This document shows positions 1 through 11,723 of a stretch of DNA of 62,050 nt, in pieces. This DNA is from Darksidea phi (lineage: Eukaryota; Ascomycota; Dothideomycetes; Pleosporales; Lentitheciaceae). Positions within the stretch are counted from its first letter, which is position 1, and every line of letters begins with the position of its first letter. A program made the position numbers and the translations under genes. Location: positions 162,648 through 224,697 of the forward strand of contig JASJFT010000060.1 of the NCBI GenBank assembly GCA_030770425.1. The letters are read 5' to 3'. The notes under the pieces are model-generated. The model worked only from the letters and a program-made list of their open reading frames with translations. It had not been told where the DNA came from and ran no database searches.

Positions 1-94
1 AGAAACGGAGAAGGAGAAACGGAGAAGGAGAAACGGAGAAGGAGAAACGGAGAAGGAGAAACGGAGAAGGAGAAACGGAGAAGGAGAAACGGGG
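1..94. repeat. 14-bp tandem repeat at left edge
   Basis: Six consecutive copies of the unit agaaacggagaagg, plus a partial seventh, run from the first base. The array may continue beyond the window. The strand is purine only except for one C per unit. No gene overlaps it. Confidence 0.95.
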
Positions 95-467
95 AATAGA
101 GAGGAGGGAAAGAGGCGGAGGGGGTGTTATATAGAGGGAATATTAGTACATAATAGAATAAGTAATCTCGTTACTAGAGCTGCTTCAATATTCTGCTCTA
201 ATTATTGTATGCTGTCGGTCGACAAGATGAGTTATCCGTGGAACTGGTGGGAAGAGGAAAGACGGATAGGTTTCTCTCGGGTCGCTGCAACGGCTGCTCG
301 AGGGGGTTAGTAATACTTCGGGGGTCCTTGGACGTTAGACGTCATAGTCTGTCTCTATATTGGGTTGATGCCGTGAGCTGATGGATATGAATTACACGAA
401 GACAAAGATGCACCTTCTGATATTGAACAGAGTAACTAAAACTTCACAGCAGTGTTTATTATCACCA
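95..467. other. intergenic, no gene seen
   Basis: This stretch separates the tandem repeat from the 3' end of the first minus-strand gene. Short open frames here are antisense to or overlap that gene's end and show no family resemblance. Confidence 0.6.
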
Positions 468-1833
468 TCAAGAAGCATTGTGGATGGACATCCTCTCGAA
501 CTCAGCCGTGCGCTTGCCCGACGCTTCCTGCGGGCCATTCGACGCCTCTGCGCTCCTTGAATCCAATGTCCGCTCGTCCAGTTGAGCATATGGGCCCAAT
601 TCCATGCCTTGAGTCGTTCCATCCAAAGAGTAGAGGCCCTTGGCGCTTTTATTGATGCTCTTTGATTGTCCACTTGAGGGTCCACCCTTTGGAGTAGAGC
701 CTGGTCCGAAGAAATAGTTCGGCGTCTTTTTGTCCCCCCCGCGAAGATATTTAAAGAATCGAGGAAAAGCCGGGAAAGAGCAGCATAACATGACGGTCGT
801 GATTTCGGTCATTGCGCAGATGCCGAGTGCTGGGATATAGTAGGTCACATCATTTGTGTCAATGAGCTTGACTGTGAAGACTAGACGTGCAATAGCAGCT
901 CCACAGGCCCTACAAAGTGTCAGGCAAAGTTTTCAGCAGTTGAATTAGTGGCTGCTCAACTTACACTCCGCCGGTCGCAAAAATTGATGTAACGCCGATT
1001 TTCGTCTTTAAGGGCATTTGAAGATCCCAAACACCTAGCAGAGGGATAATGAGAATGCTAAGGTCCGACACCATGTTGATGACCGCAGTGGAGACCATCG
1101 CCGCATTCGCGTTGATGCACTTGCCGCTGATCGTAGGATTCCAGATCTTCTCTCGGGGCACACAGGCAAATACAAATACGAAGGTAACAGCTATGTATAT
1201 CGCCGCATTAGCAATGATGAGAGCCCAACTCGCCCAGAAGGTGAAGTTCCTCTCGCAGACGCAGAATATGCGTTTGATTTGTAACAACAATGCGAGCTTA
1301 GCGAAGAACATTGGTGGCGAATATAGGATCTGAATCAGGTTCGTGAACTGGCATCTTTTTAGTAGCTGCTGCGAACATTGATGGGTTTCGTACTTTAAGG
1401 ATCGTCGTCGTGTCTGCGATGGAAACGTTCCACTGATGTTTGCAGCAATTGTACTCGGAAGCCTTGATCATCACGCCCATTAACGGCGCGAAGCACACCT
1501 GAAGAGGTTAACATTCATCAATGGTGATGTCTAGGGGCGAGCATACAAACGCCGCGAGAGCAGAGTCTATCCTAGCATTAGCGATTACCAAGGGCATATC
1601 TCACAGGTCGTCGACTTACAGTCCTCCACCTGCAGAATTTTAAGAATAAACCATTTCGTATACATGCGAACTATACTTGCGGGAACCACTAACGACAACC
1701 CGATGAGATTGGTCGCAATGACGTAGGGCAAAAAGCTCTGCGCATTCGGATCCATAGGCATTACCCCAGGAGGGGGCTCCATCGCAGGGCAAACATTCGG
1801 GTCGATGGTGAGAGGATCGAGGCACTTCTCCAT
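468..1833 (-). CDS. fungal rhodopsin-domain integral membrane protein
   Basis: This is probably a seven-helix plasma-membrane protein of the large fungal rhodopsin/PTH11-like family, whose ligands are mostly unknown. My model has five exons, 1620..1833, 1547..1566, 1394..1498, 965..1329 and 468..909, giving 381 aa. All four introns have GT-AG ends and keep phase. The first helix covers about residues 36-57 and is followed by the acidic Glu-Asp-Tyr turn usual in this family. Conserved-looking stretches include HQWNVSIAD and SPPMFFAKLALLLQIKRIF. A tail of about 100 residues rich in Ser, Gly and Lys follows the last helix and is probably cytosolic. Exon 2 is only 20 nt. The start is uncertain: an in-frame ATG at 1761 would give a more typical short N-terminus. 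Confidence 0.8.
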
Positions 1834-3400
1834 GATGGGCCACTCGTAACTGATGGTGAGAAATGGGCCGGAGGGAGCTTCATATTCAGACCCATCTGGA
1901 CCGGCCCGTGAGAGGACCGGGCCGGAGGCGTTCCAGAAAATCTTACACAAGTGCCCTTCAGCTATGATATAAACTCTATCCGATGACGATCATAGGGGGA
2001 TGAAAGTAAGCGATTCGATGTCATGTAGGCCTAAGCGAAGCCCGCTTTGAGAGTTTGGAAGGTCTTATTGGCCCTTGGGCGAAACCCCTTGCTTGCCGCC
2101 TGCTATTGGTCGGAGCTTGTACAGTAGCGCTCGCGGAAAGTGCGAAACCACGGCAAGTTCCCAGATTAAAGGCAGCCATGGATCTCTTAACGCGCCACCA
2201 CATGATCGCATCAAGCCACACAAAAAGAAAAAGGAATTGTGGCTACTCGCTTGAGCGACTGCTTTGTGTGACCAGGTGGACTTGTTCGTATCCGAACTAT
2301 AATACTTCAGCAGTCAATGGTTTCCTCGAGTGGCGTTTTATCCTCGCTCACAGCGCAAATCGGATCGATTCTGCCGATGTCCTTCTAAGGATTCTTTCGC
2401 CTCAACCGTCCCCTCAATTGATACATAGGAGTGTGGAGAACCTAGCAGGAGACGAATGGTCGCCATGAGGAGGCGTTAACAGGCAAGATGGTGGCTCATT
2501 TCCAATATCTACTTGGAGCACAAGCTGAAAGGCTCGAAATCCTTCGATACTTCGAAATATGGGGTGCGAAGTAAAAAGGGCGTCTGTACCTGTTGTCTTA
2601 TACTGGAGGCATCGCTGTCTTTGACTGACGCCCTCTGGATCAGCTTTGGGGAGTATCGTGGCTATGCATCGATCTAGACACTTCAGAGGCGCATGTGTCG
2701 GGATTCTACCCCTGTTTGAGCTGGTACCTCTGTGCAGTATACTGCAGGCACATGTGCGTTGATACTCTAGCTCTTTAGTCGCGAGATAAAGAAAAGTACT
2801 TACATAAATATCGCATTATATTATCGACCAGTATTTTTCGCTCGTTTGCGCAGTCTCGATAGAGGTCTTTAGAATCATCCTCCATATCTACTGAAGAAGT
2901 TCAAGCCGCCATCAATGACTTGACCAATATTACCTTGCGAGAGGGAGCGACTCGGCATGGTGGAGCAGCATGGGCTGAGTCCAACCTACGCGTGATGGGG
3001 CTTAACCATATTCTGGCCGTGTAAGCGCTTTAAGTTGCGACTGCCAACTCACTTGTTATGCACCTTTAGCATCGCCGGCCAGCATAAATATTCGTGGTGC
3101 ACAAAGCCTGAGGGGGGAAAATGAGTGGCCTTCTCTACTCGCCTCACTAGCATAGCGCTGATTTTTCCTCTCAAAGCCTGTCTCCTGGCGCAACTCCAAG
3201 CGAAATCTAAACGCTCGCGAAGGTCACCTGAGCTGCACCGGGCATTCTCCCCACATGCACAAGCATGATTTAAATTCCCAACGTCGACACGCCTTTCATA
3301 ATCTCATTTCTTTTCATTAGCCTCGCAATCCAAAAGGACTGTTCCAACTTGCACAAATCAACGGTACCTCCCAAGTCGATGGCCAACTCAACCTCCGACT
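1834..3400. other. intergenic, no gene seen
   Basis: About 1.6 kb without a supported gene. One plus-strand frame of 137 codons (2055..2468) has no recognisable motif and no splice-supported extension. The left end should hold the promoter of the rhodopsin-like gene, the right end the former promoter of the decayed kinase-like gene. Confidence 0.5.
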
Positions 3401-4441
3401 ATGGCTCAGCACCCAATGTACGAGATTGGGACAACCGGGAGCGGCTTGGACAACACAGATGCTGAACTGAATGTCATTGTTAGCGACACACGCTTCCGGA
3501 TCGACTTATTTACAGTCAATTTCGCAGGTAACCCAAGGTTGCTAAAGGAATATCTACTTCACGTGAAACACTCAGATCCTGAGTATATTCCGCCTTTTCC
3601 AGAAAATCCTGACGACAGTAGCATTGTCGATCCTCTTAGGGGTTTTTATGAATGGGCGACGAAACCGCTCTTACCTCTATTCCGTAAAATACCCCCTATT
3701 AGACCGCAAACGGCTATATACGTTTCAGGATTGCCTGCTTCCTAAAGAAATCCGGTACACTTTACAGTTATATGGAGATGAGCTAGTTCCAGTTCTACTT
3801 AACGTTACTGTAGATCGCGTCCCCGATAGTGTTCCGCTGCCTATCGCAAAAAGGCTCGACAGCTCTTTATTTCCGGTTTATTATCTAAGCGATATCCACG
3901 TTCAGCTTAGCGATAACGCGGTAGTCCTACTAATATATCCTAGAAAAGTGTACATTAAGGGCTAGGATGTCTCCTGCTTTAAGAAGCTCTACTATAGTAA
4001 CGTTTCTATAACCGCTCGAGAATTTTCTACATATAGCAAAATACATTCCGCGGAACTTAAAGACGCGCGCGTTTTTCAACTCCTCGGTACGGTTGAATAC
4101 GAGGGAACATCGAGAATAGCCGGTTTACTGTTATCATACATCGATTGCAGAAACAACAAAACACTACTCTGTCCAGGGCGGGGTCCCGATTAGGCCACGA
4201 GACTCGAGAAATGGATTCGGCAAACAACAGATTCGATCCACGAACTTCACGCCCACCAGATCGTTTGGGGAGATACAAATGCTAAAAACGTTCTCGTTGA
4301 TGTGCTGGACGACGCTTATCTAGTCGATTTTGGGGGTGGGTATACGAACGGTTGGGTGGACAAGGAGTTAATGACACTATGGAGGGGGATTTGCAGGGGC
4401 TTGAGGGAATATCAAAATACCTTACTGAAGCTCCTGCATAA
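3401..4441 (+). pseudogene. decayed fungal kinase-like gene
   Basis: The remnant reads as a protein of the fungal kinase-like type, but only by switching frames. The first part (from 3401) is open through FYEWATKPLLPLF. The sense then moves to another frame near 3690-3730. A TAG interrupts at about 3963, followed by readable text containing SYIDC, and another TAG lies near 4192. A kinase catalytic-loop-like segment follows (VWGDTNAKNVLVD, 4264-4302), then a DFG-like LVDFGGGYT (4321-4347). A further frame change near 4370-4383 precedes EGDLQGL and a final stop at 4439-4441. Two in-frame stops plus two frame changes make a functional protein unlikely. Family assignment is from motif order and memory. 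The two TAG stops could derive from C-to-T changes, but I did not measure a mutation bias. Confidence 0.7.
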
Positions 4442-5653
4442 TCGTCATGCAGAAGCGGAGGATCTCTGTTAGAATTCAGCGACCGACCTCTGTAGAACCG
4501 TAACATGTATTATATTAGCGAGTCCTGTATCATTGCTCAACTGCTGCGCAATATCAACTGGCTGTGTTCGATCTATTTTTTGGTACTTTTCTTGCTTTCG
4601 AGTTTGTCACGTTTCAGCTTCGCAGACCAGTCATTATACTTCGGAAGCTAGATACGTTCCACATCTAACTTATCAAAGCACAGCTCTCTAACACGATTCA
4701 CTACGCCCCTAAACCTAAGTAGTATCTGCATGTGCCTCGAGAGTTTGAATAGCCGCTTAAGCACTCATCCTTTGCTCTGGTAAGTGCCCACGTTCCTTCT
4801 GTTATGCCGCCGGCACGATGTGTCGCTCTATCTTAGTGATTGGACATTGCTATGTCACCATGGAACTAGAACAATCAAAGCCTCACATTCGCATGGCACC
4901 GTCTCATAGTTTGTGTGTGGAAAGATTCAATGGGAGATAGCACAGTCTGAGGATAGCTTCAGGAGTCATGCAAGAAACTCGCTTGTCGCAGCATCATAAA
5001 AGAAATTAAATGGAGGTCTGTATGATGGACAAAAGAAATATCAGTACTCTCAATACCATGCCTTCTCCAGGCCGAACGATCCGCTTCATTCCTGGTTTAT
5101 TCATGGCCACGCACCAACCAAAAAGCAGCAATTCAGTATACGCCCAAAACGCGCTCAATTTCGGACACATGTATGGGTCGCTCTTTTGGTCCGAGTGGCA
5201 AATAAAGTAACTGTTATACTCACCCTGTAGCAGCAGCCGGGTAAACAAGCGAAGACGCTCGCCTGTAAATGAATGTGGGGAGCGTCCAGGGACAACCCAA
5301 TCAGCGACGCTACCGAGTGGCTCCACACCATCTGTCTATATCAATCGCTAGAAGCCGAAGTTTGGTATTTCCAAATTGCCGTGATGCTGCATGGATGTAC
5401 CGACAGTTCATTGATGGAAACGGTCGATGTTGAGTACAAGCTTCGCAGAATTATGCAGCGCCATGGCTTTTCGATATAACGGTGAGCTGAGCTGAGGCGT
5501 CAACAGTAAAAGAATCTACGAGGAGATCGGCAATTGAGTGAGCGCAAGGACTGTTGGAGATATAAATTGTGTAGGATCACCGGAAGGAACCTGGAAAGCG
5601 ACGTACGTAGCGTACACTCATTGTTCGTTAAGAGGTGGGAACTTGACTTCAAC
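4442..5653. other. intergenic with short open frames
   Basis: No gene is supported. A minus-strand frame at 5006..5326 (106 codons) has a hydrophobic stretch and a GTGAGT just after a possible exon end near 5222, so it could be a remnant of a membrane protein gene. I could not match it to a family or extend it. The right end contains the promoter of the secreted protein gene. Confidence 0.4.
5561..5567 (+). promoter_or_regulatory. candidate TATA box of DUF8021-like gene
   Basis: TATAAAT lies 93 nt upstream of the ATG at 5654, a plausible distance for a filamentous fungal promoter with a short leader. Confidence 0.4.
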
Positions 5654-6601
5654 ATGTTTACTACCGTTCTTTTGTCCAGCTTAGTGGCCGCGACCGCATC
5701 GGCGGTGTGCGATCGAACTTTCCTCAACGACAGTGCAGCTGCCTATCTCAGCGCGCAAACGAAGGGACTTCCCAGCGAGCTCACGACTCTGGCCTCCAAT
5801 GCCACCTATACGGAACAATTCAAACCCAAGGCCCTCAACTCCAGCATTTTGACCACATCACTTAACATTACAAGCTCCCGGAGCTTCTACGACACTGTCC
5901 TCTGTACTTCCTTTACGCAAGCCATTGTCCTAGACCCCAAGCATCCGTATGTGATCGGCACGCGCATGGAAGGTGATGGAATGAACATCACAAAGATCGA
6001 GACACTGGTTTCCGATGCTGGAGATTGGCTCTTCAACGCTACCGGTTATGCGTACTATGATGGCCAGGAAGACTGGTCCATAATTCCGGAGATGCAGCGC
6101 GATTCCAGGGCGGTAATCAAAGCTGCTGGCGACGCGTACTTTGATCGATTCGCCAACGCGAACGTATCCGTGCCCTGGGGAACGCCGTGTGCGCGTCTCG
6201 AAGGGGGTGCATATACGGGCGGAAGGAATCTCTCGGCCAATACGTGCGACCTTGGAGTACCTAGCACCATCAAAGTCGTAAATAGACGGTAAGTCGCCAA
6301 CCATGATTTACTTCCATCAACATTCGCTAACTTTCACCATAGATATGTTGTCGATGAGCAGTATGGTGTCGTTAATATCTTTCTCGGCTTCCCTGGACTA
6401 GATAGTACGAGCAGCGAGCCCGCGCCGGACAGCCATCTGTTTAGGGTCGTGAATGGAAGGCTGAGATACATTCATACGATTAGTACGTGTGAACATCCTG
6501 GGTGTGGAAGCAACGCAACATTACCTGGGAACTCGACGGTTCCTGTGTTGAAGAAGGTGAGGAGATCTTGGAATGAGACTTCGGGGTTCTTTAAGCAGTG
6601 A
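5654..6601 (+). CDS. secreted DUF8021-like protein
   Basis: Two exons, 5654..6288 and 6343..6601, give 297 aa. The 54-nt intron has GTAAGT and ATAG ends and keeps phase. The first 17 residues (MFTTVLLSSLVAATASA) form a clear signal peptide, so the product is probably secreted. Many Asn-X-Ser/Thr sites (NDS, NAT, NSS, NIT, NVS, NLS, NST, NET) suggest N-glycosylation, and scattered cysteines could form disulfides. The segments LCTSFTQAIV, HPYVIGTRM and SHLFRVVNGRLRYIHTIS resemble fungal secreted proteins that recent Pfam groups as DUF8021, as I recall it. No catalytic function is known to me. I chose this ATG because the signal peptide follows it directly and a TATA box lies 93 nt upstream. Confidence 0.8.
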
Positions 6602-6907
6602 GCAGAGTGAGGGCTGTTGGGCAGGGTTTAATTTCTTCCCTAACCTTCATATGACTGAGAAAACAAGCTAAATTATTTACACTTCAACTTGTTATTTGAT
6701 GATCTGCTTCATGAAGTTGGCTTGTTTCTTCAGCGGAGTCTAATCCACAACCCACTATTGGCAGATCAAGACCACTTATGCAGCTTAGTGCGTCATCTCT
6801 TGTTGCATTCGCACGACCTTAAATCTCAACAACACAGATCTCAAGATGAGACGATCAGACCTCGTTCGAACCAAGCATGCGATTCCAAGAAAACAATCGC
6901 CCGCAGC
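6602..6907. other. intergenic, no gene seen
   Basis: The 3' flank of the secreted protein gene. An open frame from 6689 runs into the decayed transporter, but its first part shows no family resemblance. Confidence 0.4.
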
Positions 6908-8451
6908 ATGTTCAAGAGCACTACCCTGAAAACGCTAGCCGAGTGGAGGGGAGCCGACACTTCGTACCCCAGAATATTCAGGATCACTGCCACCGACACC
7001 CGTTTGAACTTGCTTAAAGCGCTACCGTTTCCTCCAGAGCACCCGACGCATATCAAGATCCTCCAGTTTAGGGAGAGTGGCATATCGAAGACCGACATCC
7101 ACAAACTTCCCCAACTAGACGCGTACTGGTCGCAGCCTCCACCTAGTGGATTCAAAGGCTGCCTCTACCTCGTTGAAGACATATCTCTACCATGGACATC
7201 TTCAATCGATGTTGGGTTCAACAGCGATCCATGATTTTCGTCGAGTACTTGAAGTTCGACCTGGACCGCACTCAAAACCTTCTGGAAAGGCTACCACACC
7301 ATGAGACGCCCCGCCTCATTGCTAAACAAGAACAACGTCGCTAGATATATGTATCATTAGATTCTAACTTTTCACTGGATTGCACCGAGAAGAGAAGACT
7401 ACGAGGTTCTGACGAGAAAGGATGCGGCTAGTTTGATCACGACTGTGGACCACTATTCCGGAAGATCGACGGGCCTTGTACGGCGGAATTTATGCATTTG
7501 GTAGAAGAAACGGAGAATTCGGGATGACTCTTGGAATGTCATCAGCCTGTGCAATCCCGCGATGGACGACGACCTGTTCATAGTTACCGTATCTGGACAG
7601 CTACTTGATTTATCCAGTTGGCCTCCACCACAAAGCTACAGCTCTGCATCATACTGCCCTTCGCAAAACAGCATGCTAGAAGGTATTGCTCACCACTGGT
7701 GCAGCCCGTCGGCTACCGAACTCGCATCCGCATTTGGTGATCCAAAGAAGCGTCACTTTTTGCATATCGAATCATAGCATCCAACTGCAATTTACACCTC
7801 GAGTACCTAGTCTCCGTAGTCAGCCTTTTTGGAAAAAAGGTTTTCTCCGTTTCGAGCAAATGGATGCAAAACCTTAGGCCGAATCCATCGTTTTCGAGAT
7901 GACTGCACTACGTACCCTATTCTCAGACGGAAACTCATGGCGAGAAAGATGATACTTCTAGCTTGAGTAGATAAAGTGGAATCTCGAAGGGCTGGGACTA
8001 CCCACAGAGCATGTCGCGGGTAACATCATCGGCACGGAAGAAGAAGAAAATGACTGCGATCTCCACTCTAAGCCGTCCTCAGTCCTCCCGCCTTTGCAAC
8101 CTCCGCAAGCTCCCTCAAAGCCCTCGACTTCCAGACCACCCTATCCTCTCTCCGTCTCACCAACAACGTATCCAGTCCCTCCTCCCCGTCGTAATGGGTG
8201 CCTTCTCCCTCCTCGAAGCGCAGCATACGATGCTAGAAGCCGATCTCATGCCCCGACTTTCCTCCGTTGCGCTCGTCTTGTGCCCCCATCATTCGCGGCA
8301 TCTCTACTTTCTATGTCCGGGGTTTTTGAGCCTGGGAAAAGGATAAAGCTTGTTCTGGGTGTACTTTGTTGTCAGTGCGCCGATGATCATCGCGTTGTTT
8401 TGGTGGGCTTATTGGGTGCAGTTGGGGCGGTTAAGGAGGGGAAAACGATGA
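6908..8451 (+). pseudogene. decayed CorA-type divalent cation transporter gene
   Basis: The remnant has the layout of fungal CorA-like Mg2+ transporter homologues: a soluble N-terminal part and membrane helices at the C-terminus. From 6908 one frame reads through CLYLVEDISLP. The sense then shifts near 7195-7230 to MIFVEYLKFD and stops at about 7343. Scattered fragments follow. Near 8270-8330 another frame gives PPSFAASLLSMSGVFEPGK, which resembles the post-TM1 loop of the family. After one more frame change, a final helix is readable at 8353-8430 (for example VVSAPMIIALFWWAYWVQL), ending in a basic tail and a TGA at 8449-8451. Several frame changes and stops make this a pseudogene. The first possible ATG of the family-like part is at 6908, but the true original start is unknown. 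Confidence 0.6.
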
Positions 8452-9217
8452 GAGGATAACTTGAGGGAGATGGAAAGGGTAAAATTTTGTAGATAGATTG
8501 TCATCCTCTGTCGATATGAGTTATGCCTGATGCATTCTCTTCGCATTCTAGAGTTCGGCAAACGTCCACAAACGTATTAAAGACACCCGCCTAAATAACA
8601 CAAGATCACCACTCAACCCATGCCAATCCATCGTCACACGTCTATATTCAAAGATATGACTCTAATCCTTCCCACTACGCCATTCCATCATGGGACACCA
8701 ACGGCCGCGGACGCGCTTCAAGCGTCCAGAAAGACTCCACTCAGCACCCATCACCGCTTACCAATATCCACCTCACGCGCGCTACCCTAGTCCCTCTGTA
8801 CCTCGCACAATCCTTCCACCTCTAGAAAAACCCCTAAAAAAAAGGGAAAAAAGGAAAAACGAAGAGTCACCAACATTCCCCCCCTCCGCGGCCTTCTCAC
8901 CGTATTTCTAAGCAAGCCACCTCCATCCGGCCTAGCGCAGCCGAACGCCCTAACCTTTCCCACCGGAAAACATCACTCTCTCCATCACAACCCGACCAAT
9001 GGCGGTGCTGCAAATGGGTATCTGCGACTCATGTGCAGGTAACGAGTGCATGCAGCGTAGTGGAGTCGTCATGAGTTTTCCGTTCGGGGACGGGGGAGGT
9101 CCCCCTCCAGATGGGTTCTTCGGCTTACTTGTCCTTGTACTTGTACCCTCGTGTGGACGTAGGTTTTGCTAGTTTGAAAACTGCGACGCTGAGAGGATAC
9201 TGATATATCGCTTCGTT
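8452..9217. other. upstream region of MFS gene
   Basis: No gene is supported. The frame at 8690..8911 is proline- and lysine-rich low-complexity sequence. Near 9089-9110 there is a GC-rich dyad (gggggaggtccccctcc) about 110 nt before the transporter ATG. Its role is unknown. Confidence 0.45.
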
Positions 9218-10907
9218 ATGTCGTTTCCTGTTCGCTCGATGGTGGACGTGGAGAAGGGTCTTCAAGGGCAGCGGCTCGCGAGCCGTCATGGCGTCGAGAA
9301 TGCCACGACCCCTGCTTTAGGACAACACGAAGAAGATAAAATCTTCAAAGAAGCGAACGGCCTCTTTCAGGGACAAGAAAAACTCCACCCCACCCAATCG
9401 CACAAGCCCAAACTCTCCCACCTCGCCAAAACAATATCCGCCCGCTCCAACGCCTCACTCCTCGACCCGGGCCCTCCCCCCGACGGCGGCGTGAAAGCCT
9501 GGACGCAAGCATGCATGGGCCATCTCGTTATTCTCAATACCTGGGGCATGGTCGCTACGTTTGGTGTTTTCCAGACGTACTATACGCAAGAGCTACGACT
9601 GGAGCCGAGCGCCGTGAGTTGGATTGGGAGCATGCAGATGCTGGGGCATTTTGGTTTGGGTATGTCGTGTTTTGGCTGTGGAGTAGAGCCGTGGAGATGA
9701 GGATTTGTGCTGATTTGGGGAACTGTAGGCATGTTTACGGGCCGCGCTCTTGATGCTGGCTTTTACTACTACTCCCTCGTTCCCGGTATGCTCCTCGCAG
9801 CTTTAGGAATGTGTATGTATTCTCTAAAACCAAACCATTCCACCCACCTTTCTCCCACCCTGAATCATCTAGTCTCCACAAGCCCCCCTCCCAATGCATC
9901 CAGAAAACCCTCAAGAAACAACCCCTGGTGCTGCCCATCGCCAACCAAACGCTCCGCTAACCTTAGCCCCATATCTAGTCATGACCAGCCTCTGTACGCA
10001 ATACTGGCAATTCTTCCTGGCCCAAGGCCTCCTAACCGGCCTCGGCTGCGGCTGCCAATTCACGCCCTCCATGTCCCTAATCTCGACCTACTTCGCGCGA
10101 AACCGCAGCACCGCCCTCGCAATCATGGCCTCCGGCTCCGCCACCGGCGGCCTCCTCTACCCAACCATCGCGCGCCAACTGCTCCCCATCCTCGGCTTCG
10201 CCTGGACGGTCCGCGTAATGGGCTTTATCATGCTCGCCGTGGGGAGCTGCTACTGCTCGCTTCTCAAGCCGCGCTTACCGCCGCGTAAGAGCGGCCCGCT
10301 GTTCGAGTGGACTGCGTTTCGCGAGCCGGCGTATAGCTTGTATCTGATAGGCTTGTTTTTGTTCTGCTTTGGCATTTTCTTCGCCTTCTACTACATCTCT
10401 TCTTTTGCGGTCAATGTCGTCGGCGTGCCGTATAGCACGTCGATTAATCTGCTCATGATCATGAATGGCATGGGGCTGCTCGGCCGCCTGATCCCTGGAT
10501 ACATCGCGGACGCGTACTTTGGGCCGTACAACACGCTTATCCCGCTCTGCTTCATCATTTCCTCCATTCTGTACTGCTGGGCTGCCGTGTCCAGCGTACT
10601 GTCCTTGTACGCCTTCGCCATCTTGTACGGCTTCTTCTCGGCCGGGTTTCAGGGCTTGTTTCCGGCCGTGTTGGCGAGTCTGACCAAGGATATGAGTAAG
10701 GTGGGGACGCGGAATGGGATGGGGTTTGGGGTTGTTGGGCTGGCTAGTTTGACGGGCCCGCCGATCGCGGGGGCGCTGGTGCAGAGCCAGGGGGGCGAGT
10801 ATTTGACGGCGCAAATGTGGGGGGCTAGTATGATGTTTTTGGGGAGCGTCATGATTGTGCTTGGGAGGGTGAGTTTGACGGGGTGGCGGTTTAAGGTCAA
10901 AGTGTAG
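9218..10907 (+). CDS. MFS transporter, monocarboxylate (MCT) type
   Basis: Probably a plasma-membrane or organellar carrier with twelve helices, of the fungal monocarboxylate-porter-like branch of the major facilitator superfamily. The substrate cannot be told from sequence. Three exons, 9218..9659, 9729..9812 and 9979..10907, give 484 aa, and both introns keep phase. A hydrophilic N-terminal tail of about 85 residues precedes PPDGGVKAW, the usual entry motif of this branch. NRSTALAIMASGSATGG matches the conserved segment after helix 4, and GLLGRLIPGYIAD matches the second-half motif. The second intron (166 nt) is longer than its neighbours and could hide a further small exon, but splicing it out gives the expected GMFMTSLC junction. 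Confidence 0.9.
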
Positions 10908-11723
10908 CTTGGATCCGGGTGGAGTTGGGTGTTGGACAATGCGACTTGGACATTTGTTGGAGAAGCAATATCAATTTGGCACCTATATGCTATGCTGCCT
11001 TGCAAGTCTCGAGAGCAAAAACTTTTGATAAGCCGAGTTTTAGATTCCCAATGCAACCTTCCAATGCCCTGATGATGCAAATCATGTAGACATGGCGCGT
11101 ATAGGAAACGACGATCAAGGGAACTGATAGAAGGCAAGAAGCACCAAGCATGTAAAGAGTGATTGATGGTAGCAGATAGGAAATACGCTCGTCAAGCGAA
11201 AGTGACGGTCCGGCTAAAGGTGGCACAGGGTAGACTACCGGTACGGCACAGGTCCCGAAGCAGCCGGAAGAGAAAATAGACAGCCGAGGCGCACGAGAAG
11301 CGAAAGCCTTTACCAGAAGAGGAAGGTCAGGTGAGTTGCGCCTTATGCAAGAAATTCTTTCGTGCAGGATGAGTGACAAACCGAAAACCAAACTGCTCCG
11401 ATTTTGGTAGGTCCTGCAGAGGGCGAGAATGTGAAAAATACGAAGGCTGGGGTGCTGCTCCTCACTGATGGCCAAGAATCTTGGAGTGATAAGGGAAGAA
11501 AATCGGCGGTTTAGGATAAAGGGGGTTGGTGAGCTGAAGCGTTGCAGGGTCATGAGCTGGAGCGTTGCAGGGTCAAGAGCTGATACACCCCACGTTATTG
11601 TGGTTTTTGCCTCCGCTCCCGTGTCTGATCGGTCAGTACACGCGTTCGTAAGCGATGGTTTGTCCATGTGACCTCCCATTTCAAAGTGTAATTCGGCCGC
11701 ATCCCACTCAGCATGCACGTCGG
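10908..11723. other. intergenic, minus-strand open frame not supported
   Basis: This lies between two convergent genes. A 242-codon minus-strand frame (10990..11718) has Leu/Ser/Arg-rich composition and no motif I recognise, so I do not call it a gene. A 23-bp direct duplication sits inside it (11531-11576). Confidence 0.4.
11531..11582. repeat. 23-bp direct duplication
   Basis: Two adjacent 23-bp copies (11531-11553 and 11554-11576) share gagctg.agcgttgcagggtca and differ at two bases. A third copy begins with gagctg and then diverges. Confidence 0.85.

Noticed and set aside
2055..2468. 137-codon plus-strand frame
   Set aside because: No family resemblance, no splice-supported extension, and it lies in a region of decay.
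5006..5326. 106-codon minus-strand frame with a hydrophobic stretch, possibly an RTA1-like fragment
   Set aside because: I could not confirm the motif order of any membrane protein family or find neighbouring exons.
10990..11718. 242-codon minus-strand frame
   Set aside because: No recognisable motif, an irregular Leu/Ser/Arg-rich composition, and a tandem duplication in part of it. I cannot support it as a gene.
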